Below are positions 51,153-60,623 of a stretch of DNA of 64,000 bases, piece after piece. Location: NCBI GenBank assembly GCA_004322015.1, contig SCQT01000101.1, positions 16,807 through 80,806 on the forward strand, written 5' to 3'. Source of the DNA: Chitinophagaceae bacterium (GTDB lineage: Bacteria; Bacteroidota; Bacteroidia; Chitinophagales; Chitinophagaceae). The position numbers were made by a program, and so were the translations under genes. A model generated the notes under the pieces. The model was given only the letters and a program-made list of their open reading frames with translations, was not told where the DNA came from and did not search any database. The stretch's first letter is position 1. Each line of letters starts with the position of its first letter.

Positions 51153-54125
51153 ATGAAAGTCAATAGTAAAATATTCATCAGATTTGCGGTATTTGCGACG
51201 GCTTTATTATTTGGACTGAATGCGACGGCTCAATTTGTAAGGCCTATCACCACACCTGTTTGGTACAGCCAACTGAAGGTTGGTGACTTATTTTGGCTTG
51301 CCACGACAGATACGAGCAGTATGGGGGCAATTCAATATCCCGGTGCGTTGATTTATCAGCAAGCAGATTCATCCTTTTATTTCAGTAACGGCGATAAATG
51401 GAAACCGATATCTTCCGCGCCTCCGGGGATATTGGATAGCCTTGCAGAGAAATTAAATCTTAATGATTCAATCCAAGTTTATACTACACCTACAGGTTTA
51501 AATGACAGTTTGGCTGGAAGGTTACCATTGCATGGTATAGCCGATAATTCGATAAAATGGAATGGGGCTACCAATGCCATAACCACGCCTTCATCAGGAC
51601 AATTAATGCAATATAATGGCACAACTTGGATCAACTGGTCTCCTGATTATTTGACGAATACGGCAGGCGGTGCAGACATTCAGGTACTGAATAATGTTAT
51701 TAATAATACAAGCACCCTACAGACCGTAACAAATAGAGGGGCTACGACCACTACTCCAATTAGTCTTGATAGGTCAGCAGCAGTCTTAAATGCCTCATCG
51801 TATTATAAATTAACTACTGCTGGCGCTCCCGATTGGTTCATAGGCACTAACCCCTATAACATTGTAGGTCATTTAACCGATTTTTCCATCTACAATTACC
51901 ATACGAATCATATATCCTTAAATATAGATTCAGCTACTGATAAAGTAACGACTTATGGTTCTATTGTTGCCCCTTCGATTATGCTATCATCAGGAGCAAC
52001 CGTCACTGGCACAACTACTCTTAACCTTGGCTCCGATGCCACTGGAGACACCTATACCCGCAGCGCATCAGGGAGTTTGCAGAGGGTGCCTATTGGCACG
52101 ACAGGACAGATATGGACAGTAGCAGGAGGATTGCCTACTTGGGCAACTGCTCCTTATACCACACCTGTCCAGGTAGGCACCCAGATACACGATACAGTTT
52201 CAGGAAAATACTTAGTGGACAGCACGAGTAAGGGTCAACTTTACCCCATCACAGGGACAAATGGTATCCTCATCACGGGGGGAGCAAATACAGTCCTTAG
52301 TCAGGCAGTCACAGTCAGCCAGGATACTGTCAACACGATAGCCTCTAAACAGTGGGTCATTAACCAGGGGTATGGAAAGGGAAGCGGGTCAGGAACAGTT
52401 ACATCAGTCGGTTTATCTTTGCCTAATATATTTAGTGTAAGTGGTTCGCCTATTACTGGATCTGGTACACTAACAGCAGTATTGGATAGTCAGGCTAAAA
52501 ATTTAGTGTTTGCATCTCCATATAGTGCTACCGGATTACCTACGTTCAGGAGTTTAGTTCCCTCTGATTTACCAATTATTCCAGCATCTCAAGTATCAGG
52601 ATTAACACTTGCGAGAGATACCGATGTTGTAATTACAACCCCTGCAGCTAATCAACTTCTTAGTTATAATGGCACAAAATGGATAAACCAGACACCAAAC
52701 TACCTAACTACTAATCAGGCTATAACCATCTCAGGAGACGTCACTGGATCAGGAACTACATCTATTGCTACCGTACTAAAAAGTACAGGAACAGCAGGGA
52801 CTTATACAAGAGTGACTACTGATGCTCAGGGTAGAGTATCTTCAGGCACCGATACCAGTTATGCAGTCTATAATGGAGGCAATGCAACAGGTCTCTGGCC
52901 AATAGGTATCACAGGTAATGCAGCTACGGCAACTAATTCCACTCAGTGGGGTGGAATTACTAATGCGGTATCAACCCCATCTACTGGACAAGTATTAAGA
53001 TACAATGGGACAAATTGGACTAATGCTAATGTTAGCGCATTAGGTATACCTACACCGACCCTACAATCAGTCACTGACAGTGGTAAAACTACAACGAATG
53101 GAATAACTGTAAGCGGCCAATCCTTTTTTAATGGATATGATTTGTACCTAAACAATTTAGTAAGAGCTGGGACTGGGGCAAATGGTGATGGTAACAGCGT
53201 TGTATTAGGAAATTCAGCTTTAGGAAATACAACAGGTTCAGCCTCAGGGAATACAGCAATAGGGCATCACACTGCAGCTTACCTACAAAGTGGCGTGCAA
53301 AATGTAGCCTTAGGAAATGATGCATTAGGATTGGCAACTTCTGCTAATAATATTATTGCAATAGGCTATTCTACACTACAGTCTGGGGGAGATGGATCAG
53401 TAGCTATAGGAACCAATGCACTTTCAGCAATAGGAAATAAAGGATATAATGTCGCAATTGGGTACTATTCTGGGTTTGCAGATAGTGGTGACAATAATGT
53501 GTTCATAGGAACAAATGCAGGGTATATTCCGGGGACAAGTGCTACTGTTCCTAACGATAATTTGCATAGCGTTATAATTGGAGCAAATGCCAATGCATCA
53601 TCACGCCTTGATACCAACACGATTGCAATAGGCTATGGAACTATTGGCCATGGGAGCAACACAGTGACTATAGGCAACTCTTCAATAGTTAACAACTACT
53701 TCACAGGAGCTATCCAAACAACAGGTAATATATACACTCCTAAAAACTTAGAAGCTGATGGTAATTCTAAATTACTGGGAGGAGTAACCACATCAGGCGG
53801 AGTGGTGATTGGGGATAGTATAGCAATGGCTGGGAAGATATCTCAGGAGTTCGTAACTATATCAGCGAATTATACTATCACTTCCAGCGACTATATAATT
53901 AACACCTCTACATCAGGAATAACGATAACACTCCCTAAGAGCGACCATGCGCTTACAGGGCAATCCAGAAAGTTCATCATAATAAACGCCTCCACGGGAA
54001 CAGTCACACTGGCCCCCCAGAGCGGCGATTTTGTAAATGTCCTGACTATGCCATCCAAAGCAGAGTTCACCTTCTACGAGAATGGAGGAGGATGGACTGA
54101 GATTAACTCAGGAACAGTTCAATAA
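51153..54125 (+). CDS. Large adhesin/fibre with Sec signal peptide and YadA-head-like repeats
   Basis: From ATG 51153 (TTG 51138 overlaps the -7 element) the protein has 990 residues. It starts with a signal peptide (MKVNSKIFIRFAVFATALLF, cleavage after NATAQ). It has long Gly/Thr/Ser-rich fibre repeats, then YadA-head-like 'AIG' units (NTAIGHH, NVALGNDALG, NIIAIGYSTLQSG, NVFIGTNAGY). A C-terminal beta domain ends TFYENGGGWTEINSG. Such architecture fits a trimeric tail fibre, but the signal peptide suggests export from the lysogen or use as an adhesin. Confidence 0.8.
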   Translation: MKVNSKIFIRFAVFATALLFGLNATAQFVRPITTPVWYSQLKVGDLFWLATTDTSSMGAIQYPGALIYQQADSSFYFSNGDKWKPISSAPPGILDSLAEKLNLNDSIQVYTTPTGLNDSLAGRLPLHGIADNSIKWNGATNAITTPSSGQLMQYNGTTWINWSPDYLTNTAGGADIQVLNNVINNTSTLQTVTNRGATTTTPISLDRSAAVLNASSYYKLTTAGAPDWFIGTNPYNIVGHLTDFSIYNYHTNHISLNIDSATDKVTTYGSIVAPSIMLSSGATVTGTTTLNLGSDATGDTYTRSASGSLQRVPIGTTGQIWTVAGGLPTWATAPYTTPVQVGTQIHDTVSGKYLVDSTSKGQLYPITGTNGILITGGANTVLSQAVTVSQDTVNTIASKQWVINQGYGKGSGSGTVTSVGLSLPNIFSVSGSPITGSGTLTAVLDSQAKNLVFASPYSATGLPTFRSLVPSDLPIIPASQVSGLTLARDTDVVITTPAANQLLSYNGTKWINQTPNYLTTNQAITISGDVTGSGTTSIATVLKSTGTAGTYTRVTTDAQGRVSSGTDTSYAVYNGGNATGLWPIGITGNAATATNSTQWGGITNAVSTPSTGQVLRYNGTNWTNANVSALGIPTPTLQSVTDSGKTTTNGITVSGQSFFNGYDLYLNNLVRAGTGANGDGNSVVLGNSALGNTTGSASGNTAIGHHTAAYLQSGVQNVALGNDALGLATSANNIIAIGYSTLQSGGDGSVAIGTNALSAIGNKGYNVAIGYYSGFADSGDNNVFIGTNAGYIPGTSATVPNDNLHSVIIGANANASSRLDTNTIAIGYGTIGHGSNTVTIGNSSIVNNYFTGAIQTTGNIYTPKNLEADGNSKLLGGVTTSGGVVIGDSIAMAGKISQEFVTISANYTITSSDYIINTSTSGITITLPKSDHALTGQSRKFIIINASTGTVTLAPQSGDFVNVLTMPSKAEFTFYENGGGWTEINSGTVQ

Positions 54126-54131
54126 ACTTAT

Positions 54132-57100
54132 ATGAAGAAACTAATCACCATACTATCGCTCCTTATCATAGGCTCAACCGCCTATTCACAACCCACACCA
54201 CTACGAGCAGGTTACCAGGATAGTGCCTGGATACACCAGTCCTGGGGATGGACTACCCCGGGAATGTGGGTTTATCTACCTTGGGATTATTACTCTACTA
54301 CCAAAAATTATCCTGTAATTATTTTCATGAACGGTGCTGGTGAAAACGGTACCAACCTGAGTACAATGCTCAATAACGGCCTGCCACAGGTTATTGCAAG
54401 TGGAAACCCGCCATATGCTTATAATGGGGCAGATACTACGAGATTTATAGTTATCAGTCCACAGGCTCCTGATGCTTATCATATAGATGATCAGAACAAA
54501 ATCGCCTGGTCTTCCCTGGTGACAGACGCATCGGGGTATAAGTTAAGAGTGGATTCTAATAGAATTTATTTAACTGGCTTAAGTCAGGGTGGGGAGGCTT
54601 CATTCAGTCTTGCTTCTATCAGTCAGGATGGATTTAAACCTGCTGCTGTGGTAAGCATGTCTCCGTCTCATGCGATGAATAGTACCTACTACACGGCCTC
54701 CAATTACACTAATATCCCAATATGGTTTATAGGGGGTAATAATGACCTTACAGTAGGAACTACCGCCCAAGATTCTTATAACTGGATTACTGCTGCTAAT
54801 GGCCAACGGAGTTATAAACTTTCTGTTTATTCAGGGGGGCACAGTGGATGGGCCACTTTTTATGGACCTACCTGGCAGGATAATCAAGCATTAAGTAATT
54901 CGCCTACTACTCTTAATAAGACACTCTACCAGTGGATGACCCAGTACAGTTTGGTAAATCCCCCCACAGTAAGCGCCGGAACTAATCAGGTTCTCGCAGC
55001 CGGAACTACTTCAACTACCTTAACAGGAACTGCCTCAACACACAATGGGACTATAAAAAGCTACCAATGGATACAGACTTCGGGATCCACAGTAACTATA
55101 GTTTCACCCACGGCAGCCACCACTTCAATTACTGGGTTGGCTAATGGGGGAAGTTATACTTTTAAGCTAACAGTTACGGATGACAGTTTGCAAACTGCGT
55201 CTGCTTCCGTAAATGTACAAGTTAGTGGGACAGCATCAGTATCTGCCAGAAGTATATATGTAAACTTTTCTTCAGATGCATCGCATAATGGTGGAGGCTA
55301 CTGGAATGATTTGAATACCACTCCTTCAAGTACCACTGTTATAACAGGCCTAAGAGATTCTTCCGGGGGAGCATCTTTAGTGGGTTTAAAATCATTAAAT
55401 GGTAATGTGGGATATGATAATTCAGGTAAGAGTACTGGTAATAATTCAGGTATATACCCTGACAATGTTATTGTCTCTGACTGGTTCGTAACACCTGATG
55501 GGGCCACATATTCTTTCAAAGTGACCGGGTTAAAAGCCGATTCTTTTTATAAATTCACTTTCTTCGCATCCAATGTAACGGCCAATAGAGCAACTCTATT
55601 TAATATAGGAACAGATAGTATAACTCTTGTCTCTTACAACAATACTTCTAATGTAGTTACTATAGATAGCGCAAAAGCTGCTCCTGATAGTACTGTTACA
55701 GTTAACGTGTCAAGAGGCACAGGAACAAGCTGGGGCAACTTCAATGCTATGGTTATACGGGGTAGTTTTACTTATAAAGACATGCCTTTATCGGCTAATG
55801 CAGGCCCTGACCAATTCTTAGACACGGGGGCCACAAGTACTACTTTATATGGGACAGCCTCAGTAGGAAATGGAAAATTAATTACCTCTTATCAATGGTC
55901 TCAATTATCGGGAGATTTGGTCACGATCACGTCTCCTTCGTCGCCCACTACTACTGTTACAGGACTTATCAAAGGAGGAAATTATTCATTCAAACTACAG
56001 GTTACTGATAACGCCTCAGAAATTGTTTATGACACAGTGAATGTAAAGGTCAATCTCGCAGATACTACAGACTACAAACTTCCGCTTGATAGTGCAGGAA
56101 AATATTGGGCCGGTGATACATTATACTACCAGTTTAGTTCAACTAACCGGTATATCAATGCACAAGAACTTATAGGTAACCAGGCTAATGATACTACCTC
56201 TGTTCTTTCTACAGGATACTTCTATGGTAATGATACTACCAATAGAGGAATTATTGATCTGGGAGGTTATTATGCAATTAAGTCTGCTTACCTGAATGCA
56301 CAGGCAGTTACAACTACTATGATGATTCAGTTTGGATCACCTGGTAATTGGAGTACAGCCATACCCCTTAATATCAATGGTTCAGGCTGGTTCAAATTTC
56401 CTTGGACGGGTTACCAATATACGAGATATATTCGTGTGTGGGCTAAAGTAGGTTATGGGGCTGGTAATCTTCTACTCTATGGCCACTTAGTAAAAGATAG
56501 CCTGAGTAGGATACAACCTGCTTTTGCTTATCATAAACCCAGCCTACCCATGAGCCAGGCTATTGGTACAAACATCACTTGGACACCTAATCAATTTTAT
56601 AATCTTCTTGGAAATTATCGTTATTATACGCCTGATGGGAGTGCAATAGATACCTCTGTACATATAGTGGATAGCCTGACCTATAATTTTGGTTCGGCAG
56701 GTACTGGTTATTTACACTTCTTTTTCCCAGATTCCAGTTCAGCCATACAATCCTCGACAACTCCCGCTAATGAGCCGTATAATTTGGTGAAAACGGTAGA
56801 AGATAGTGGAAAAATTTTCTGGTATGCTTCTAATGCCTGGAGTTCTTATTTCGATAATCACGGGGTAAATTTCCCAGTGGATCCAGTAGCCCACCCGGAT
56901 AGAGACAGTTCTAATCCATATAACTATGATAGGATCTCAAATCAATATTGGCTGCAGGCTGCGGTATATGGCACTAACACTATCCCCTGGAGTTCGCTAA
57001 GCATACAGGTTAAAAGGCCGGACAGTAGCGGCTATGGAACACTTAGATATTTAGAACCGGGTAATGAGTATGATGAAGATTGGAATGGTTTAGGGATGGA

Positions 57101-58220
57101 TCCTCATGCATGGACTGCATATATGAGCGCTGTGTATGATGGCAATGGTAATACGATGGGGCCTCGCAGAGGGATTAAAAATGCTTCTCCTACCACGCAG
57201 GTAATACAACCAGGCACAGCCAGGGCGATGGCCACACCGAAGTGGCTACAATATAGCCAGAACTTATATACACAGGCCCAACGAATGAGGCCTAAGGGTG
57301 CGCAGGTTCTCCCATTTGATATCGCAAATTTTCATTATTACGCCAACAATGATACAATAGGTGTAGCTCCGGAGCAGGACAGTGTACGCATGAAAGTGAA
57401 GCGATATTATGATATGATCAATCAGCAGAGCGCCGGTAAGATGCAAATATGGTGTACAGAGTTCGGATACGACTGGAATGGCCTTGGAAAACAGACCACT
57501 CCCATAGCGGGGATCGGAACTATGAACAATAAGATTCTCCAAGGTGTGTGGATGATCAGAAACATTCTCGCAATGAGTGGATATGTAGATCTGTTCACAC
57601 AGTACCAGCTTTATGACATTGACTATGCAGGAGGTACTTATGCCACTTCGGGACTTATGAGTGATAATGGAGATAAAGATTACAATGGCCTTCATTGGCC
57701 AAATCCCTCACTTTACTATATGCTAACGTTTAGGCATGTATTACAGAACTATATCTTTGATACCGTAACAAGGGGCAATGCCGGAGACAGTGTTTGGTGT
57801 TACCGCTTCAAAAATGTGAATAACGACAGTGTTGCTTATGTGGTGTGGTGCCCCACGTCCACTGATCGCCATATCACCAATATGAGCTTCCAGACCGGGC
57901 ATGCAAATACGCAGGCGAACATAGTATCATTTGCTCCTATTCAAGAAATGATGCAGGATACAATGACCTACTCAGAGCAGTATGGTGTAAGCAGTCCTCA
58001 GACTTCTACCTCAAGCGGTTCGATCAACTTTAATATTAGTGAGATACCCACGTTCGTGCTCACAACGTCTGGAACAGGGGGTACGCTAACAGCAAGCACA
58101 ACTACATCCCCGGGTACGCTTAACTTTTACTCGGTGTATTATTTAAGCGGAAAAGTGATAATAATGTTCAAGGATCCAGCGACAGGTAAACTTTATAACA
58201 TGACTTTAAAAAGCCAGTAA
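54132..58220 (+). CDS. Secreted multi-domain esterase and glycoside hydrolase
   Basis: The 1362-residue protein has a signal peptide (MKKLITILSLLIIGSTAYSQ). An alpha/beta-hydrolase domain follows (about 30-270) with LTGLSQGGEAS as nucleophile elbow (GLSQG, near 149). Two PKD-like domains are near 275-365 and 555-640, with a beta domain between them. The C-terminal enzyme (about 860-1280) has the clan-A pattern: EPGNE (near 980, acid/base) and CTEFGYDW (near 1109, nucleophile). It probably degrades an acetylated polysaccharide, as a depolymerase or exported enzyme. It follows the fibre by 6 bp. Confidence 0.8.
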   Translation: MKKLITILSLLIIGSTAYSQPTPLRAGYQDSAWIHQSWGWTTPGMWVYLPWDYYSTTKNYPVIIFMNGAGENGTNLSTMLNNGLPQVIASGNPPYAYNGADTTRFIVISPQAPDAYHIDDQNKIAWSSLVTDASGYKLRVDSNRIYLTGLSQGGEASFSLASISQDGFKPAAVVSMSPSHAMNSTYYTASNYTNIPIWFIGGNNDLTVGTTAQDSYNWITAANGQRSYKLSVYSGGHSGWATFYGPTWQDNQALSNSPTTLNKTLYQWMTQYSLVNPPTVSAGTNQVLAAGTTSTTLTGTASTHNGTIKSYQWIQTSGSTVTIVSPTAATTSITGLANGGSYTFKLTVTDDSLQTASASVNVQVSGTASVSARSIYVNFSSDASHNGGGYWNDLNTTPSSTTVITGLRDSSGGASLVGLKSLNGNVGYDNSGKSTGNNSGIYPDNVIVSDWFVTPDGATYSFKVTGLKADSFYKFTFFASNVTANRATLFNIGTDSITLVSYNNTSNVVTIDSAKAAPDSTVTVNVSRGTGTSWGNFNAMVIRGSFTYKDMPLSANAGPDQFLDTGATSTTLYGTASVGNGKLITSYQWSQLSGDLVTITSPSSPTTTVTGLIKGGNYSFKLQVTDNASEIVYDTVNVKVNLADTTDYKLPLDSAGKYWAGDTLYYQFSSTNRYINAQELIGNQANDTTSVLSTGYFYGNDTTNRGIIDLGGYYAIKSAYLNAQAVTTTMMIQFGSPGNWSTAIPLNINGSGWFKFPWTGYQYTRYIRVWAKVGYGAGNLLLYGHLVKDSLSRIQPAFAYHKPSLPMSQAIGTNITWTPNQFYNLLGNYRYYTPDGSAIDTSVHIVDSLTYNFGSAGTGYLHFFFPDSSSAIQSSTTPANEPYNLVKTVEDSGKIFWYASNAWSSYFDNHGVNFPVDPVAHPDRDSSNPYNYDRISNQYWLQAAVYGTNTIPWSSLSIQVKRPDSSGYGTLRYLEPGNEYDEDWNGLGMDPHAWTAYMSAVYDGNGNTMGPRRGIKNASPTTQVIQPGTARAMATPKWLQYSQNLYTQAQRMRPKGAQVLPFDIANFHYYANNDTIGVAPEQDSVRMKVKRYYDMINQQSAGKMQIWCTEFGYDWNGLGKQTTPIAGIGTMNNKILQGVWMIRNILAMSGYVDLFTQYQLYDIDYAGGTYATSGLMSDNGDKDYNGLHWPNPSLYYMLTFRHVLQNYIFDTVTRGNAGDSVWCYRFKNVNNDSVAYVVWCPTSTDRHITNMSFQTGHANTQANIVSFAPIQEMMQDTMTYSEQYGVSSPQTSTSSGSINFNISEIPTFVLTTSGTGGTLTASTTTSPGTLNFYSVYYLSGKVIIMFKDPATGKLYNMTLKSQ

Positions 58221-58511
58221 ATGATGACAGACATTGACAGGAGAGAAATAAGAGGAATCACGAGGCCACTACTGTGGACTATCCTTACATCCACTATTGT
58301 GACCGTTGCATTCCTAATTAATCTTGGACTTAAGTTTCAGAAGATGTACGATGATGTGAGTAAAACAAATACAGTGCAGGATTTAGGGATTGAGCAGATT
58401 CGCAACGAGGTAAAAGGCAATAATGCAAGAATGGATCTGATTCAGGTGCAGATCAATCTTTTGCAGACCAATCAAACCCGAGTAATGGAAAAGCTAAATA
58501 TGAATCATTAA
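58221..58511 (+). CDS. TM plus coiled-coil lysis-associated protein (XhlA-like)
   Basis: The 96-residue protein has one TM helix near residues 17-36 and then a coiled coil (LGIEQIRNEVKGNNARMDLI). It begins directly after the hydrolase stop. The layout resembles XhlA-type proteins placed before phage holins. Confidence 0.65.
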   Translation: MMTDIDRREIRGITRPLLWTILTSTIVTVAFLINLGLKFQKMYDDVSKTNTVQDLGIEQIRNEVKGNNARMDLIQVQINLLQTNQTRVMEKLNMNH

Positions 58512-58530
58512 CCTCTAAAAACATAAAGCA

Positions 58531-58857
58531 ATGAACATTTTTGAAACATTTATCAATCAGATCAACACAGTCGTAATGATCCTGATTCTGTTAGGCGGCA
58601 TTTTTGCTACCCGGTATCTGACTACCTGGAAGATCACAAGCGCTTGGAAAACGCTGATCGTGGGTACATTATTCGTAACAATCTATATCGGTATTAAGGC
58701 CCTGGAGGATACTTTTAAAGTCGCCGATATTGAGAGCTACTTCATTACCTATTGTGTAACAACCTCTCTCTACGAGCTAATCCTAAAGCATTTCATGGAC
58801 TGGATCCAAAATCAGCTTAATTCATCTAAAACCGGAAGCGATGGAAGCAAGCAATAA
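58531..58857 (+). CDS. Holin-like membrane protein
   Basis: The 108-residue protein has three hydrophobic segments (about 12-30, 40-58, 68-85) and a short charged C-terminal tail. Placed just before the spanin and endolysin candidates, it fits a holin. The gene overlaps the next start by 17 bp. Confidence 0.7.
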   Translation: MNIFETFINQINTVVMILILLGGIFATRYLTTWKITSAWKTLIVGTLFVTIYIGIKALEDTFKVADIESYFITYCVTTSLYELILKHFMDWIQNQLNSSKTGSDGSKQ

Positions 58858-59377
58858 TTACAGGCCAGACGGCGATTGGATGATTTATGTCTTTGCTGCA
58901 TTAATAATCATCGTTTTTTCCTTTTTTACTTTCGGGTGTACGACACAGCGGAAAGCGGTCAGCTACATGAATAATCATGCGTTTCAGGGGGCGCAGTATT
59001 GCGCCTCGGCATTCCCGGTTAGGGATTCGGTTATCTACAAAGAAGGGCAGACCAAAGTTGTCAGTCATATAGATACGATTCAGGGAAAAGTAATTGGCTG
59101 CCCCAATTATTTTGACCAACCTACAAAAACTATATACGTGAAATGCCCGCCATCAACCCGGCGAACCGATACAATTTACCGAACCGATACAATCATGTCC
59201 ATTCGAGAGAATACGGCTCAAATAAGCGCACTTACAATCGAGAGAGATAAATATTCGACCGAACTGAAACAAGCTGAAAATGGTCGGAGCAAATGGCGCG
59301 AATGGTTCCTAATCAGTTGGGGTGTCGTGGCATTTGTATTTGCAGGAATCACTTTGTTGAAACTAAAAATTATATAA
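58841..59377 (+). CDS. Candidate unimolecular spanin
   Basis: The 178-residue protein has an N-terminal hydrophobic segment ending in a lipobox-like FTFGC (cysteine near residue 33), a soluble coiled part, and a C-terminal TM helix (FLISWGVVAFVFAGITLLKL). A lipoprotein anchor plus a C-terminal TM is the u-spanin layout that bridges outer and inner membranes. The lipobox is imperfect (Phe at -2), so this is a candidate. Confidence 0.5.
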   Translation: MEASNNYRPDGDWMIYVFAALIIIVFSFFTFGCTTQRKAVSYMNNHAFQGAQYCASAFPVRDSVIYKEGQTKVVSHIDTIQGKVIGCPNYFDQPTKTIYVKCPPSTRRTDTIYRTDTIMSIRENTAQISALTIERDKYSTELKQAENGRSKWREWFLISWGVVAFVFAGITLLKLKII

Positions 59378-59378
59378 G

Positions 59379-59561
59379 ATGAAAACAGAAAAGGAACTTA
59401 TTGAAGAAGCAAATGAATTAATACGCTCCTTTAACGCGATTGCGGAACGTAGAGGTGAAAGCACCAACTGGGATGCACTCAAAATAAAAATAAAACAGAT
59501 TCTAAGTAATCAGCATTCATATCTAACCAATAAAAACAAAAAACATGGTATCTCTAATTAA
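59379..59561 (+). CDS. Small phage protein, unknown
   Basis: The 60-residue charged helical ORF (EKELIEEANELIRSFNAIAE) lies 1 bp after the spanin candidate and overlaps the next ORF by 17 bp. No family recognised. Confidence 0.55.
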   Translation: MKTEKELIEEANELIRSFNAIAERRGESTNWDALKIKIKQILSNQHSYLTNKNKKHGISN

Positions 59562-59736
59562 AGATTTAGCTATCGCATGGCTTGCCTGCGGATTATTCGT
59601 TGACAACGTACCGGCTCCGGCTGCTGGCGCAACCTGGGGCGAACGTATTCAGAATTTCTTTTTACGCCTTAGCGGCCCGATCGGCGTTATCCGCACAGTC
59701 GTTGTTAGAATTAAAAAATTGGTTGCAAAGAAATGA
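59545..59736 (+). CDS. Small hydrophobic protein in lysis cassette
   Basis: The 63-residue protein has an N-terminal hydrophobic stretch (LIKDLAIAWLACGLFV), a Pro/Ala-rich middle and a basic end. It overlaps both neighbours by a few bases, so it is coupled with the endolysin. A second lysis-related membrane factor is possible. Confidence 0.55.
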   Translation: MVSLIKDLAIAWLACGLFVDNVPAPAAGATWGERIQNFFLRLSGPIGVIRTVVVRIKKLVAKK

Positions 59737-60278
59737 CGGAGTGCATAGAACATATCTCATACGACCAACTGAATGCGATTATCAGCAATTCTAAGCGAAC
59801 CGGTATTTTTATTGTTCACCTTAACGAAACGTTTAGTGCTTTTCAGATCAACACTAAATTACGAATTGCGGCCTTTATGGGGGAAGTGATGCACGAATCC
59901 GGTTCCTTTCAGTTTATGCGCGAGCTGGCAAGCGGTAAGGCGTATGACGGACGCAAGGACTTAGGTAATATCTTTCCGGGGGACGGTCCAAACTTTAAAG
60001 GCCGTGGATTGCTACAGATAACCGGACGTACTAATTATAGCGATTGTTCTAAAGCCCTTTTTGGCGACAACACATTACTAAAGACGCCGGACTTGCTTGC
60101 ATCACCCCACTACGCCTGCCTTAGCGCGGGTTGGTTCTGGAACAGCAGAGGACTTAACGCCTATGCGGATCAAGGCGAGCCTGGTTATCAGACTGTAACG
60201 AAACGGATCAACGGCGGACTGAACGGCTGGGAACAGAGATTACAGTACTATCGTAGCATTATAAAGATACTTGCGTAA
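59733..60278 (+). CDS. GH19 endolysin (chitinase-like muramidase)
   Basis: The 181-residue protein has the GH19 core: AAFMGEVMHESGSFQ (catalytic Glu near 55) and FKGRGLLQITGRTNYSD. It ends with GLNGWEQRLQYY. GH19 phage endolysins cleave peptidoglycan. No signal peptide, so a holin is needed. It closes the lysis operon. Confidence 0.92.
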   Translation: MTECIEHISYDQLNAIISNSKRTGIFIVHLNETFSAFQINTKLRIAAFMGEVMHESGSFQFMRELASGKAYDGRKDLGNIFPGDGPNFKGRGLLQITGRTNYSDCSKALFGDNTLLKTPDLLASPHYACLSAGWFWNSRGLNAYADQGEPGYQTVTKRINGGLNGWEQRLQYYRSIIKILA

Positions 60279-60298
60279 GAACCCTTTCCGGTCGGAAT

Positions 60299-60325
60299 GC
60301 AGTCTATAAAGAAGCGTAAGACTGC
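60299..60325 (+). terminator. Terminator candidate after lysis operon
   Basis: GCAGTCT (60299-60305) and AGACTGC (60319-60325) form a 7-bp stem with a 13-nt loop, followed 11 nt later by a T-run (60336-60342). It would end the late transcript just before the next promoter. Confidence 0.45.
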
Positions 60326-60339
60326 TACTGGGAAGTTTT

Positions 60340-60370
60340 TTTGTTTGATTCAAATTCTTGTTTATATTTG
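60340..60370 (+). promoter_or_regulatory. Promoter directly in front of CRISPR-repeat-like unit
   Basis: TTTG (60340-60343) and TATATTTG (60363-60370) are 19 bp apart, a full Bacteroidota promoter. The repeat-like unit starts at 60372, so the transcript would begin at or just inside it. Confidence 0.65.
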
Positions 60371-60371
60371 T

Positions 60372-60545
60372 GTTTTAATCGCACCATTGAGGAATTGAAA
60401 CATAATCTTTAATGTTTGTCTTAATCGCACCGTCTGCTTAGGCAGTACCTTATCAAAAGTAAGTTAATGGAATTGAAATAATGTAAGTAAACGTAAAATC
60501 ACAATGTGATTTGCTTTCAAATTTAATTGCACCGGAATCTGAAAT
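60372..60545 (+). repeat. Solitary CRISPR-repeat-like unit with two degenerate relatives (candidate RNA)
   Basis: Unit 1 (60372-60401, 30 nt) begins GTTTTAATCGCACC and ends GGAATTGAAAC, the classic form of type I/III direct repeats. Unit 2 matches the first part at 60418-60431 (13 of 14) and the last part at 60466-60479 with a 34-nt hairpin-forming insertion between. Unit 3 (60522-60545) reads TTTAATTGCACC-GGAATCTGAAAT with about five bases missing. The distance from unit 1 to unit 2 is only 16 bp, so it is not a normal array. No cas gene is present. A solitary repeat RNA or decayed array are the two readings. Confidence 0.6.
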
Positions 60546-60600
60546 TTCCTTCTTTAACGACAAAAAAGATCAGATTCATTAGGACGGAAGGTTTTTAGGA

Positions 60601-60622
60601 AGAGCGGGTTTCGGCCCGCTCT
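60601..60622. terminator. Bidirectional terminator
   Basis: AGAGCGGG-TTTCGG-CCCGCTCT forms a perfect 8-bp stem followed by TTTTATTTC. It ends the putative repeat RNA on the plus strand and lies at the 3' end of the 60624-60911 gene on the minus strand. Confidence 0.75.
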
Positions 60623-60623
60623 T

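Noticed and set aside
51138..54125. Earlier TTG start for the large fibre
   Set aside because: TTG 51138 lies in the -7 promoter element; ATG 51153 gives a normal signal peptide.
60372..60545. A standard CRISPR array
   Set aside because: Only one intact repeat, a 16-bp distance to the next partial unit, no regular spacers and no cas genes. Reported as a solitary repeat-like RNA candidate instead.
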